64,000 nucleotides of DNA from Brachybacterium nesterenkovii (GCF_900163655.1 NZ_FWFG01000107.1:1-64000), one strand, 5' to 3'; shown: positions 53,010 to 61,959, numbered from the stretch's first letter. A program made the numbers and translations. Notes: generated by a model not told the origin, from the letters alone.

Positions 53010-53185
53010 TCGACCACAGCCCTCCGACGAACGACGCGCGACGGCGCTCTCGCCGAGGAGCGCGACGCGATCCTGAGTCCTGCCCGGCGGATGCGGCCGT
53101 CGGGCCTGGCAGGCGCTGCATTCTGCCTATCGGTCGCGGATCAGCGGAATCCCCGCTGCGCCCCGCCCTGTCTGAAAGGCCCGCC

Positions 53186-53887
53186 ATGGGAACCCCCGCA
53201 CGTCTTCCCCGTGCTTTGCGCCGCGCTCAGCTCCTCGAGACGGCCACGCGCCAGTTCACCCGCAGCGGGTACCACCGCACGTCGATGGATTCCATCGCCG
53301 CCGCGGCCGGTGTCACCAAGCCGGTGCTCTACCAGCACTTCGGCTCCAAGGAGGATCTGTACCTGGAGGTCGTGCGCGCGGTCGGCGCGCGCCTGATCAC
53401 CGAGATCGACCAGATCACGGACCTCGAGGGAGGGACTCGGTCGCGCATCGCTCACGGCCTGCACTGCTTCACCACCGTCCTCGTGGAATCCGGGACCGCC
53501 CTGCGCATGCTCGAGGCCTCCGAGGCGGTCTCCGAGGAGGTGACCCGCGCCGTCACCGAGATCGTGGGACATGCCGGGGACGCGATCGCCCAGGCGCTCA
53601 TGCGCCATCGCGAGATCCCCGCGAGCGATGCGCACATCCTCGGCCAGGGGCTCGCCGCCCTGGCGCGCTCCAACGCCGAGAACCTGGCGAGCGCATCGAC
53701 CGCCGAGGAGCGCGAGCGGATCACCGCCCTGCTCACCACCTTCATGAGCGACGGCCTCTGGAGCTTCCCGCCCCGCGCGACCCCTGGCCCTCCGAGCGGG
53801 ACCCTCACCGCGGCGGTCGCGCACGACGTGCGCCCGCAGGCGATCGCGCACCCCGAGCAGGTCGCGCACTCCGATCTGATCGCCTGA
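53186..53887 (+). CDS. TetR-family transcriptional regulator
   Basis: 233 residues. The N-terminal helix-turn-helix is RRAQLLETATRQFTRSGYHRTSMDSIAAAAGVTKPVLYQHFGSKEDLY; the remaining 150 residues are a helical ligand-binding domain with a disordered tail. Placed immediately before the DUF3107 gene it matches the M. tuberculosis Rv3208-Rv3208A pair as I recall. It is divergent from adnA (176 bp, no clear operator). Ligand and targets are unknown. Confidence 0.93.
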   Translation: MGTPARLPRALRRAQLLETATRQFTRSGYHRTSMDSIAAAAGVTKPVLYQHFGSKEDLYLEVVRAVGARLITEIDQITDLEGGTRSRIAHGLHCFTTVLVESGTALRMLEASEAVSEEVTRAVTEIVGHAGDAIAQALMRHREIPASDAHILGQGLAALARSNAENLASASTAEERERITALLTTFMSDGLWSFPPRATPGPPSGTLTAAVAHDVRPQAIAHPEQVAHSDLIA

Positions 53888-53962
53888 GCACGCCCGCCCG
53901 CGACGCGTTGCGCCGGGAGCGAAGACCGCCTGCCACGGCGACGGGGCGGCGGTCGGCGTCGA

Positions 53963-53968
53963 TATGAT
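53963..53968 (+). promoter_or_regulatory. -10 hexamer TATGAT of the DUF3107 gene
   Basis: TATGAT, near consensus, 37 nt before the ATG at 54006, which has GGAAGGA as SD. Confidence 0.5.
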
Positions 53969-54005
53969 CGGCGCGTCAGAACGCTTCGTCGGAAGGACGC
54001 AGACC

Positions 54006-54227
54006 ATGGAGATCCGCCTCGGGATCCAGCACTCGCCCCGCGAGATCGTCGTCGAGAGCTCGGAGAACGCCGAGACCGTCTCGCAGCGCATCGCCGCGGC
54101 CGTCGCGGACGGCTCGACCCTCGAGCTGAAGGACGACAAAGGGCGCCTCGTGATCGTCCCCGCGGATCGTCTCGCCTACGCCGAGCTGTCCACGGAGGAG
54201 CCCCGCCGCGTCGGCTTCCTCGGCTGA
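54006..54227 (+). CDS. DUF3107 protein
   Basis: 73 residues. MEIRLGIQHSPREIVVES and the C-terminal PADRLAYAELSTEEPRRVGFL are the DUF3107 consensus, a short actinobacterial family (TB9.4 in M. tuberculosis). A GGAAGGA SD precedes the ATG. The function is unknown; the small mixed alpha/beta fold and constant location after a TetR gene are its main features. Confidence 0.92.
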   Translation: MEIRLGIQHSPREIVVESSENAETVSQRIAAAVADGSTLELKDDKGRLVIVPADRLAYAELSTEEPRRVGFLG

Positions 54228-54270
54228 TCGACCTCGACGGGTCACGGCCGACGCGCCGCACCAGCGCACG

Positions 54271-55980
54271 ATGACCGGCTCCGCGCGCGCCCCCTCCACG
54301 CGCTCCGCCCCCGCCCGGGTGCGGAGGGCACGCGCCCTCCGCACCCTCCGCCGCGCCCGTCGCACCGCCGCTCCGGTCCTCATCGCGCTGCTGGGGGCCG
54401 TCGTCGGCATCCTGCTGGCGCCGCCCACGAGCGTCGACGTCGGCCCGGTCACCGCCACCGTCCACCTGCGGCCCTCGCTAGATCCCCGCACGGTGATCCT
54501 GCTGCCCCCGGTCGGCGAGGTCGCCTTCGACACCCATCAGGCCCCCGTCGCCGTCGAGGCGCGCGTGCAGAGCGTGGACATCCGCCGCGCCGAGGAGCTC
54601 CTGCGCTCGGACACTGCGCTCGCCGATCTCGAGGCCACCGCACCGGATGCGATCACCGGCGCCGCCGTGCGCAACGCCGCGACCACGGCCCTGCTCGCCG
54701 CGCTCGGCGCCGCGACCGCCACCGGTCTGACCTACCGCCGCACCCGGCGCGCGATCATCGCCGCCGGCGGGGCCGCGGGGCTGGTCGGGGCCTCGTGCGG
54801 GCTGGTCGCGGCGACGTTCGACACCCGCGCCCTGGCCCAGCCGCGCTTCGAGGGCCTGCTGTCCCAGGCCGCCTACGTCGCGGACATCGGGACCGCGACG
54901 GCCGCGGACTACTCGAGCTACCGGCGCACGCTGGCCGAGTTCGTCGGACAGGTCTCCGCGCTGTACGTCGCGGCGGACTCGCTGCCCTCGGCGGGCGACG
55001 CCCCGCAGGACCTCATCACCGTCCTGCACGTCTCCGACATCCACGACAACCCGCAGGCGTACGACGTGATCCGCCAGCTCATCGGCCAGTTCCCCGTCGA
55101 TGCCGTGATCGACACGGGCGACATCGTCTCGTGGGGCACGAGCTGGGAGAACCAGCAGCTCGCGGTGATCGGCACGCTCGGCGTGCCCTACGTGTTCATC
55201 GCGGGCAACCACGACGGGCAGGCGGCGATCGAGACCGTGGCCGCGCAGCCGAACGCCGTGGTCCTCAGCAACGAGGTGCAGGAGGTCGCGGGCCTGCGGA
55301 TCGCCGGGATCGGCGACCCCCGCTTCGCGGCCGACGACGACTCCGACGCGGGCGGCTTCGCCGAGGGCAAGGACGCGGTCGATGCGACCGCCCGCCAGCT
55401 GGGCGACACGATCGCCGAGCACGACGCCGCCCACCCGGACGCGCCCGTCGACATCGCCCTCCTGCACGATCCGACGCAGCCGGAGGGGCTGGAGGGCCGC
55501 GTGCCGCTCGTGCTGTCGGGCCACATGCACACCCCCGAGGTGCAGCTCGACCGCGACGGCTCGGGCACCGACTGGATGGTCTCGGGCTCGACCGGGGGCG
55601 CGCTCGCCTCAGGCGGCGTGCGGCCCGTGCTCGACGGCGGCGATCCGCTCGACCTCACGGTGCGCCTGCTGCACATCGACCCCGCGACGCACCGGGTCGT
55701 CGCCTACGACGACATCACGATGGGCGGGCTGGGGCTCGTCTCCGTCTCCATCGAGCGCCATCGGATGCCGGAGGAGACCGAGCCGCTCGTCACGCCATCG
55801 CCCGAGCCGTCCCCGAGCCAGGAGGCGACCGAGCCCGCACCGTCGGCGCCTCCCGGCGAGGTCGTGCCCGACGACCAGCGCGTCACGGATCCCGCGGCGC
55901 CCACCGCCCCGGTCGGCGTCGTCGACCCGGACGCGACGCAGGAGCCCTCCCCCGCCGCCCCGGCCACGTCGGGCCCCTGA
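54271..55980 (+). CDS. Membrane-bound metallophosphoesterase (calcineurin-like)
   Basis: 569 residues. Basic N-terminus, one TM helix (about 36-55), an extracellular or loop region, two further helices (about 125-175) and then the metallophosphoesterase domain: VLHVSDIHDN (about 251-260), DTGDIVSW, AGNHDGQA (about 311-318), and SGHMHTPE (about 416-423). All metal ligands are present. A Pro/Glu-rich disordered C-terminus follows. The catalytic domain is probably outside the cell, after an odd number of helices. The substrate is unknown. Confidence 0.88.
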   Translation: MTGSARAPSTRSAPARVRRARALRTLRRARRTAAPVLIALLGAVVGILLAPPTSVDVGPVTATVHLRPSLDPRTVILLPPVGEVAFDTHQAPVAVEARVQSVDIRRAEELLRSDTALADLEATAPDAITGAAVRNAATTALLAALGAATATGLTYRRTRRAIIAAGGAAGLVGASCGLVAATFDTRALAQPRFEGLLSQAAYVADIGTATAADYSSYRRTLAEFVGQVSALYVAADSLPSAGDAPQDLITVLHVSDIHDNPQAYDVIRQLIGQFPVDAVIDTGDIVSWGTSWENQQLAVIGTLGVPYVFIAGNHDGQAAIETVAAQPNAVVLSNEVQEVAGLRIAGIGDPRFAADDDSDAGGFAEGKDAVDATARQLGDTIAEHDAAHPDAPVDIALLHDPTQPEGLEGRVPLVLSGHMHTPEVQLDRDGSGTDWMVSGSTGGALASGGVRPVLDGGDPLDLTVRLLHIDPATHRVVAYDDITMGGLGLVSVSIERHRMPEETEPLVTPSPEPSPSQEATEPAPSAPPGEVVPDDQRVTDPAAPTAPVGVVDPDATQEPSPAAPATSGP

Positions 55981-56196
55981 CGCGCAGGCCGCTGAGGAAT
56001 GGGGAGCACGCGTCGCCCCGGCGGAACGTGCCCGGCGGAATGCGCCGCTGAGGAACGCGCCCGGCGGAAGATGCCGCTGCGGCGCGGCGCACGCACGGCG
56101 GCCCCGCCCGCCGGGAGCGGTTGCGCACACCCGTCCGGGCCCGTCGGGGCGTCCGGGCTACCATGGCCGGGAAGACCCATATCAGAGAGATGAACT

Positions 56197-58146
56197 GTGC
56201 CCGAAGAGACCACGCACGCCCCCGAGCCCGCTGACGCCGTCGTCGTCGATGCCGCGCTCGATGCCCCCGAGACCGATCTCGAGGATGCCGCCCCCGCTGT
56301 CGAGGCCCTCGCCTCCGGCGACACCGTGACCCCGGACGAGGCCGCGCAGCAGACCTTCGCCGACTTCGACGTCCGCGAGGACATCGTCCGCTCGCTGTCG
56401 GAGAAGGGGATCGTCACGCCGTTCCCGATCCAGGCGCTGACGCTGCCCGTGGCCCTCAAGGGCCGCGACATCATCGGCCAGGCCAAGACCGGCACCGGCA
56501 AGACCCTCGGCTTCGGCATCCCGATCCTGCAGAACTCCGTCGCCCCGGGCGAGGACAACCCCGACGGCCGGCCGATCGGCAAGCCCCAGGGCCTCGTCGT
56601 CCTGCCCACCCGCGAGCTCGCGGTCCAGGTCGCGGAGGACCTCCGCGCCGCCTCGACCCACCGCCCGATCCGCATCCTCACCGTCTACGGCGGCCGTGCC
56701 TACGAGCCGCAGATCGAGGCCCTCGAGCAGGGCGTCGAGATTGTGGTGGGCACCCCCGGCCGTCTCATCGACCTCATGCGCCAGAAGCACCTGGACCTCT
56801 CGCAGGTCCGCATCGCGGTGCTCGACGAGGCCGACGAGATGCTCGACCTGGGCTTCCTCGAGGACATCGAGCGCCTGCTGCAGGCCGTGCCGACCTCGCG
56901 CCAGACCATGCTGTTCTCCGCGACGATGCCCGGCCCGATCATGGCCCTGGCGCGTCGCTTCATGAGCCACCCGACCCACATCCGCGCCGCGGACCCGGGC
57001 GACGAGTCGCGCACCAAGGCCGATATCAAGCAGGTCGTCTACCGCGCCCACCAGCTCGACAAGATCGAGGTGCTGGCCCGCGTGCTGCAGGCCGAGGGCC
57101 GCGGCCTGACGATCGTGTTCATGCGCACCAAGCGCGAGGCCGATCGCGTGGCCGGCGACCTCATCGGGCGCGGCTTCGCGGCCGCTCCCCTGCACGGCGA
57201 CCTGGGCCAGGGCGCCCGCGAGCAGGCCCTGCGCGCGTTCCGCCACGGCAAGATCGACGTGCTCGTGGCCACCGACGTGGCCGCCCGCGGCATCGACGTG
57301 GACGACGTCACGCACGTCATCAACTGGAACTGCCCGGACGACGACAAGACGTACCTCCACCGCACCGGCCGCACCGGCCGCGCGGGCAAGAAGGGCACGG
57401 CCGTCACGTTCGTGGACTGGGAGGACGTGGCGCGCTGGGGGCTCATCGCCCGCCAGCTGGGGCTGGAGACCGCCGAGGCCGTCGAGACCTACTCGACGTC
57501 GCCCCATTTGTACACGGACCTGAACATCCCCGCGGGCACCAAGGGGAAGCTGCCCCAGGAGAACCGCACCCGCGAGGGCCTGGACGCGGAGGTCCTCGAA
57601 GACCTCGGCGGCCGCGACGCCGCGCGCGAGCGGGCTCGCGAGAAGCGCTTCGGCCCCCGCGATGGCGGGCGCGGCGGCCGCAGTGACCGTGACGGCGGCC
57701 GCGGCGGTCGCGGTGACCGTGACGGCGGGCGCGGTGGTCGCGGCGGCCGGGATTCCGGCTCGCGCGACGGACGCGATTCCGGCTCGCGCGACGAGGGCTC
57801 CTCGGCCACCACGGGAGAGAAGGGCTCGGAGCGTCCGCGCCGCGAGCGCTCCCGCACGCGCACGCGTCGCGTCAACGGCGAGGTCATCGCCGGCGAGGGC
57901 ACGACGTCGAGCGGCGCCGACAAGGGCGCCGACACGAAGGGCACCGCCGCACAGGGCTCGTCCGAGAGCGCAGGCGGCGAGGTTGCCGGCGGACAGGGCT
58001 CCGGCAAGCGCTCCTCGAACCGTCGTCGTCGCTCGCGCGGCGGCCGTGGGCGTCGCGGCAACGGCGGCGAGGGCGGCTCGGCGTCGTCCTCGCGGTCGTC
58101 TGACGGCCCTTCCTCCGGGGCACCGTCCGCCCCCGCCGAGGGCTGA
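56197..58146 (+). CDS. DEAD-box RNA helicase with Arg/Gly-rich tail
   Basis: 649 residues from a GTG. The Q motif (FPIQALTLPVAL), Walker A AKTGTGKT, PTRELAVQVA, GTPGRLIDLM, VLDEADEMLDLGF, FSATMP, and HRTGRTGRAGKKG are all intact. The last 180 residues are an RGG-like tail of repeated DGGRGGR/RDSGSRD units, an RNA-binding tract whose repeats are visible in the DNA. It unwinds structured RNA, probably in ribosome assembly or cold adaptation. Equivalent in position to Rv3211 (rhlE) near DUF3107 in M. tuberculosis, as I recall. TACCAT at 56159-56164 is a plausible -10. Confidence 0.94.
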   Translation: MPEETTHAPEPADAVVVDAALDAPETDLEDAAPAVEALASGDTVTPDEAAQQTFADFDVREDIVRSLSEKGIVTPFPIQALTLPVALKGRDIIGQAKTGTGKTLGFGIPILQNSVAPGEDNPDGRPIGKPQGLVVLPTRELAVQVAEDLRAASTHRPIRILTVYGGRAYEPQIEALEQGVEIVVGTPGRLIDLMRQKHLDLSQVRIAVLDEADEMLDLGFLEDIERLLQAVPTSRQTMLFSATMPGPIMALARRFMSHPTHIRAADPGDESRTKADIKQVVYRAHQLDKIEVLARVLQAEGRGLTIVFMRTKREADRVAGDLIGRGFAAAPLHGDLGQGAREQALRAFRHGKIDVLVATDVAARGIDVDDVTHVINWNCPDDDKTYLHRTGRTGRAGKKGTAVTFVDWEDVARWGLIARQLGLETAEAVETYSTSPHLYTDLNIPAGTKGKLPQENRTREGLDAEVLEDLGGRDAARERAREKRFGPRDGGRGGRSDRDGGRGGRGDRDGGRGGRGGRDSGSRDGRDSGSRDEGSSATTGEKGSERPRRERSRTRTRRVNGEVIAGEGTTSSGADKGADTKGTAAQGSSESAGGEVAGGQGSGKRSSNRRRRSRGGRGRRGNGGEGGSASSSRSSDGPSSGAPSAPAEG

Positions 58147-58164
58147 CAGCCTCGCTCCACGACC

Positions 58165-58200
58165 TCGACGGCCCCGATCCACACGGATCGGGGCCGTCGA
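58165..58200 (+). terminator. Strong hairpin terminator after the DEAD-box gene
   Basis: TCGACGGCCCCGATCC and its exact complement, 16 perfect pairs around the loop ACAC, beginning 18 nt past the stop. Confidence 0.85.
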
Positions 58201-58210
58201 CGTCATATCA

Positions 58211-58286
58211 GGACCCGCGCCGCTCCGGCAGGGACCCGCGCTGCTCCGGCAAGGACCTGTGCCGCTCCGGCAAGGACCCGCGCCGC
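58211..58286. repeat. Tandem 21-bp repeats
   Basis: GGACCCGCGCCGCTCCGGCAG and two variants, then a partial fourth unit, head to tail directly after the DEAD-box terminator. Confidence 0.8.
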
Positions 58287-58366
58287 ACGAGAACGCTGAA
58301 ACGAGCCGTTTCGATGGCTCGTTCTGTGTGTCTCGTTCCGCCGTATGGTTCGTTTCGTCGATCTCG
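58287..58366. repeat. Intergenic palindromic element E7', related to E7
   Basis: Starts ACGAGAACG and ends TTCGTTTCGTCGATCTCG. An inner hairpin AACGAGCC/GGCTCGTT has loop GTTTCGAT and outer AACGAGA/TCTCGTT pairing. It aligns over about 80 bp with the reverse complement of 21665-21742, differing mainly in the stem bases. Confidence 0.75.
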
Positions 58367-58492
58367 CGCATCGCGCCGCTGCGGTCTGCGACCCCGCACC
58401 GGCTACCGGGCGCACGGCGCCCTCGTATCCACAGCCGGAGCATCCAGCATCCCGCGCATCCCACGCCCGGGCATCCGGGGTCCTCGCATCCC

Positions 58493-58546
58493 GAGCAACC
58501 CTCACACCCCGAGCAACCCTCACACCCCGAGCAACCCTCACACCCC
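58493..58546. repeat. Three tandem copies of an 18-bp repeat
   Basis: GAGCAACCCTCACACCCC at 58493, 58511 and 58529, perfectly identical, followed by a partial GAGC. It lies in the 477-bp convergent gap between the DEAD-box and MarC genes, which contains only repeats and hairpins. Confidence 0.9.
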
Positions 58547-58560
58547 GAGCATCCGGAAGC

Positions 58561-58616
58561 GGGACTCCTGTGGTGAGCCGATGCGCAGACGGTCGCGGGG
58601 TGCTTGCAGGAGTCCC
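58561..58616. repeat. Intergenic palindromic element E6 at a convergent junction
   Basis: Perfect 10-bp arms GGGACTCCTG (58561-58570) and CAGGAGTCCC (58607-58616), loop exactly 36 nt. It ends 7 nt from the MarC stop codon. Homologous to E4 (40128-40181) in reverse orientation. Confidence 0.85.
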
Positions 58617-58623
58617 GTGACGG

Positions 58624-59256
58624 TCAGGACGCGGCGATGACGCCCCAGGTCTGCAGCACCGAGTGCACGGAGTCGAAGAGCATCTGCACGCTGATCGCGG
58701 ACAGCAGCACGCCGGAGATGCGCGTGACCAGGGTGACGCCGCCGTCGCCGAGGACCCGCGCGATCACGCCGGAGAAGCGCATGAAGGTGTACATCATGAG
58801 GGCGATCGCCAGCAGGGCCACGACGATCCCGGCGATCTTCGGCCCCTCGCCGCCGGCGCGGTTGACGAACAGCATGACCGCGACGATCGCCCCCGGACCG
58901 CCGAGCAGCGGCGTCCCCAGCGGGACGAGCGCGACGTTGACGCCGTCGGTCGCGGCCATCTCCCCTTCCTGACCGGCCAGCAGCTGCAGCGCGATGAGCA
59001 GCAGGAGCAGGCCGCCGGCGAACTGCAGCGCCGGCAGCGTGATGTGCATGTAGGTCAGGATGAACTGGCCGAAGACGGCGAAGCCCACGATCACGAGCAT
59101 GCCCACGCCGGTGGCCACGAGCGCGGCGCGGGAGCGCTGCTTGGCGGCCATCGTGTTGGTCAGCGCCATGAAGATCGGGATGGTCCCGGGCGGGTCGACG
59201 ATGACGAACAGCGTCACGAAGACCTCGAGGAGGAACCGCACATCCAGGACGTTCAC
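58624..59256 (-). CDS. MarC-family integral membrane protein
   Basis: 210 residues, six predicted transmembrane helices. FVTLFVIVDPPGTIPIFMALT and GTPLLGGPGAIVAVML with the conserved Pro-Gly pairs are the MarC (UPF0056) signature. The function of the family is not established; it was once linked to multiple antibiotic resistance. It is downstream of the PHP gene on the same strand, with a 145-bp gap containing a GCTGGT microsatellite. Confidence 0.92.
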   Translation of the reverse strand: MNVLDVRFLLEVFVTLFVIVDPPGTIPIFMALTNTMAAKQRSRAALVATGVGMLVIVGFAVFGQFILTYMHITLPALQFAGGLLLLLIALQLLAGQEGEMAATDGVNVALVPLGTPLLGGPGAIVAVMLFVNRAGGEGPKIAGIVVALLAIALMMYTFMRFSGVIARVLGDGGVTLVTRISGVLLSAISVQMLFDSVHSVLQTWGVIAAS

Positions 59257-59359
59257 CGCTGACCCCCGCTCACTGGTCTCCCTCTGCTCCCCGGTCCGTC
59301 ACGACCTGCTCTGTTCTGCTGTGGTCTGCGCCCGCGCCGCGCTGGTGCTGCTGTGCCGT

Positions 59360-59383
59360 GCTGGTGCTGGTGCTGGTGCTGGT
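59360..59383. repeat. Hexanucleotide microsatellite (GCTGGT)4
   Basis: Four perfect GCTGGT units, flanked on both sides by TGTGCCGTGCTGG, between the PHP and MarC genes; a possible slippage site. Confidence 0.8.
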
Positions 59384-59401
59384 GTGCCGTGCTGGCGATG
59401 C

Positions 59402-60283
59402 TCACGGCCGCATCGGCTCCGCCCCCCAGGAGGCTCCCCCGGACGCCGGGACCATCGCCTCCAGCATCTCCGGGCTCGTGAGGTTCTCCCCGAGCCGGTT
59501 GGGCTTGCCCGCGCCATGGTAGTCGCTGCCGCCCGTCGTCCAGAGGCCGTGGGAGCGTGCGATCTGCCGCAGTCGGGTGCGCTCGGCCTCCCCGTGCTCG
59601 CGGTGGTCGACCTCGATGGCCAGGAGCCCGGCGCCGATCATCGCCTCGAGGATCTCCTCGGGCACGTTCTCGCCGCGGCCGGAGGAGGCGGGATGCGCGG
59701 CGATCGGGATGCCTCCGGCCTGCCGGATCGCGGCGACGGCGACCTCGGGGGCAGGCGCGTAGTGGCGCACGTAGTAGGGCGAGCCGGGTGCGAGGATCGA
59801 GGCGAAGGCCGCGCCCCGGTCGGGGACGACACCCGCGGCCACGAGGGCGTCGGCGATGTGCGGGCGCCCCAGCGTGGTTTCCTCCCCCGCGACCTGCTCC
59901 TGGACCTGGTCCCAGGTGATCGGGTGGTCGCAGGCGATGGCCTCGACCATGGCACGGGCGCGGTCGCGCCGGGAGGCGCGGGCCCGCTGCAGCTCGTGGG
60001 CCAGCGGCGTCTCCGGGCCGGGGTCGGGCAGCAGCGCGAGGATGTGGATGCTCGCGCGCCCGTGCTCGGCGGTGACCTCGATGCCCGGGATGACGGTGAC
60101 GCCGTGGGCGCTCGCGGCCGCGCGGGCGTCGTCCCAGCCGGCGGTCGTGTCGTGGTCGGTCAGCGCGATGACGTCCAGGCGCGCGGCGCGGGCCTCGGCG
60201 AGGAGCTCGTCGACCGTGCAGGTGCCGTCGGAGTACGTCGAGTGCGTGTGCAGGTCGGCGCGGGCATCGGCAGGGATCGGCAT
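59402..60283 (-). CDS. PHP-domain phosphoesterase (YciV/TrpH-like)
   Basis: 293 residues. ADLHTHSTYSDGT, LTDHDTTAGW, VIPGIEVTAEH, PHIADALV, AAHPASSG and TGGSDYHGAGKP give the complete set of PHP metal ligands. The family includes 3',5'-nucleoside bisphosphate phosphatase / 5'-3' exonuclease (RNase AM). TACTGT 6 nt upstream selects this ATG. Divergent from pepP, with about 53 bp between starts. Confidence 0.92.
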   Translation of the reverse strand: MPIPADARADLHTHSTYSDGTCTVDELLAEARAARLDVIALTDHDTTAGWDDARAAASAHGVTVIPGIEVTAEHGRASIHILALLPDPGPETPLAHELQRARASRRDRARAMVEAIACDHPITWDQVQEQVAGEETTLGRPHIADALVAAGVVPDRGAAFASILAPGSPYYVRHYAPAPEVAVAAIRQAGGIPIAAHPASSGRGENVPEEILEAMIGAGLLAIEVDHREHGEAERTRLRQIARSHGLWTTGGSDYHGAGKPNRLGENLTSPEMLEAMVPASGGASWGAEPMRP

Positions 60284-60289
60284 ACGGCC

Positions 60290-60295
60290 ACAGTA
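60290..60295 (-). promoter_or_regulatory. -10 hexamer TACTGT of the PHP gene
   Basis: 6 nt upstream of the ATG at 60283. Confidence 0.5.
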
Positions 60296-60324
60296 CGACT
60301 CCGCGCCGCGCGCCTCGCGGGTGA

Positions 60325-60330
60325 GAGGAT
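60325..60330 (+). promoter_or_regulatory. -10-like hexamer GAGGAT of pepP
   Basis: 6 nt upstream of the GTG at 60337; a weak hexamer but correct spacing. Confidence 0.35.
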
Positions 60331-60336
60331 CGAGGG

Positions 60337-61959
60337 GTGAACGACACCACTGCAGACACCACCCCCATGCCCGATCCCAGCGCCGCCGTCGAGAGCGCCC
60401 TGAGCCCCTCCGCACCGAGCGCCCCTGCCGCGAGCACCTCCTCCCCGAGCGGCCGACCCGACGGCCCGAGCCCCGAGGAGCTCGCCTCCCGGGGCGACAC
60501 CCGCTCCCAGCGCCCGACGAGCGATGCCTTCCGCTCCTTCATCGCCGCCGGCTGGGACGACGCGGTGCCCTCCGCCGAGCGCCGCGCGGTCGCGGACTTC
60601 ACCCCCGCGCGCCGCGACGCCCTGGTCCGCGCGCTCCCGCGGACCCGCATCGTGCTGCCGGCCGGGGTCCTGAAGACCCGCAGCAACGACACCGACTACC
60701 CGTTCCGCCCCGACACCGCCTTCGCGTACTACGGCGGCCTGGGCACCGACGAGGAGCCGGACTCGGTGCTCGTCGTCGAGCCCGACGCCGAGGACCCGCA
60801 GCAGGCCACGGCCACGTACTTCTTCAAGCCCCGCGCGGGCTTCGACTCGACCGAGTTCTACGCGGACTCGACCTACGGGGAGCTGTGGGTGGGGCGCCGT
60901 CCCACCCTCGCCGAGGTCGAGGCGCGCCTGGGCATCGCCTGCCGCCACATCGACGAGCTGCGCGATGCGCTGGCCAAGGATGTGGGCGCGCACCTGTCGC
61001 TGACCGTGATGCCGGGCGTCGATCCGTCGATCGAGGCGATGGTCTCCGAGATCCGCGAGCAGAACGGCCTGCCCGGCGGGGACGACGCGGTCGCCGAGGC
61101 CGATCGCCTGGCCGAGGCCGCTTCCGAGCAGCGCCTGGTCAAGGACGAGCACGAGGTCGCGCAGATGCGCGAGGCCGTCGCGGCGACCATCCGCGGCTTC
61201 GAGGACGTCGTGCGCCGCCTGCCCGACGCGGTCGCCCACGCCCGCGGGGAGCGGGTCATCGAGGGCGCGTTCAACGCGGTCGCGCGCGCCGAGGGCAACG
61301 CGATGGGCTACGAGACGATCGCCGCGAGCGGCGCGCATGCCGGCACCCTGCACTGGATCCGCAACGACGGTCCCGTCCGGGAGGGCGACCTCGTGCTGGT
61401 CGACGCGGGCGTCGAGGTCGATTCCCTGTACACCGCGGACATCACCCGCACCCTGCCGGTCTCCGGCACGTTCTCGCCCCGCCAGCGCGAGGTCTACGAC
61501 GCCGTCCTGGAAGCGGCCGATGCCGCGTTCGCCGTGGCTCGTCCCGGCACGCGCTTCCGCGAGCTGCACGCGGCGGCGATGCAGGTGATCGCCCGGCATC
61601 TGGAGCAGTGGGGCCTGCTGCCCGGGACGGCCGAGGAGTCGCTCGCCGAGTCCGGCCAGCAGCACCGCCGCTGGATGGTCCACGGCACGAGCCACCACCT
61701 GGGGATGGACGTCCATGACTGCGCGAAGGCGCGGCGCGAGATGTACCTCGACGCCGAGCTGGTCCCCGGCATGGTCTTCACGATCGAGCCGGGCCTGTAC
61801 TTCCAGGCGACGGATCTGCTGATCCCGGAGGACTTCCGCGGCATCGGCGTGCGCATCGAGGACGACGTCCTGGTGACCGAGAGCGGCGTCGAGAACCTGT
61901 CTGCGGCGCTGCCGCGGACGGCCGACGAGATCGAGGCCTGGATGGCGTCGCTGCGCTGA
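60337..61959 (+). CDS. pepP: Xaa-Pro aminopeptidase (aminopeptidase P, M24B)
   Basis: 540 residues from a GTG. A disordered Ser/Pro N-terminus (about 1-60), an AMP-N domain (RIVLPAGVLKTRSNDTDYPFRPDTAFAYYGG) and the pita-bread catalytic domain with LVDAGVEVDSLYTADITRTLPV (two metal Asp), HGTSHHLGMDVHD (metal and catalytic His), VFTIEPGLYF and GVRIEDDVLVT (metal Glu). It removes N-terminal residues from X-Pro peptides. The metal ligands are complete, so it is probably active. Confidence 0.95.
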   Translation: MNDTTADTTPMPDPSAAVESALSPSAPSAPAASTSSPSGRPDGPSPEELASRGDTRSQRPTSDAFRSFIAAGWDDAVPSAERRAVADFTPARRDALVRALPRTRIVLPAGVLKTRSNDTDYPFRPDTAFAYYGGLGTDEEPDSVLVVEPDAEDPQQATATYFFKPRAGFDSTEFYADSTYGELWVGRRPTLAEVEARLGIACRHIDELRDALAKDVGAHLSLTVMPGVDPSIEAMVSEIREQNGLPGGDDAVAEADRLAEAASEQRLVKDEHEVAQMREAVAATIRGFEDVVRRLPDAVAHARGERVIEGAFNAVARAEGNAMGYETIAASGAHAGTLHWIRNDGPVREGDLVLVDAGVEVDSLYTADITRTLPVSGTFSPRQREVYDAVLEAADAAFAVARPGTRFRELHAAAMQVIARHLEQWGLLPGTAEESLAESGQQHRRWMVHGTSHHLGMDVHDCAKARREMYLDAELVPGMVFTIEPGLYFQATDLLIPEDFRGIGVRIEDDVLVTESGVENLSAALPRTADEIEAWMASLR

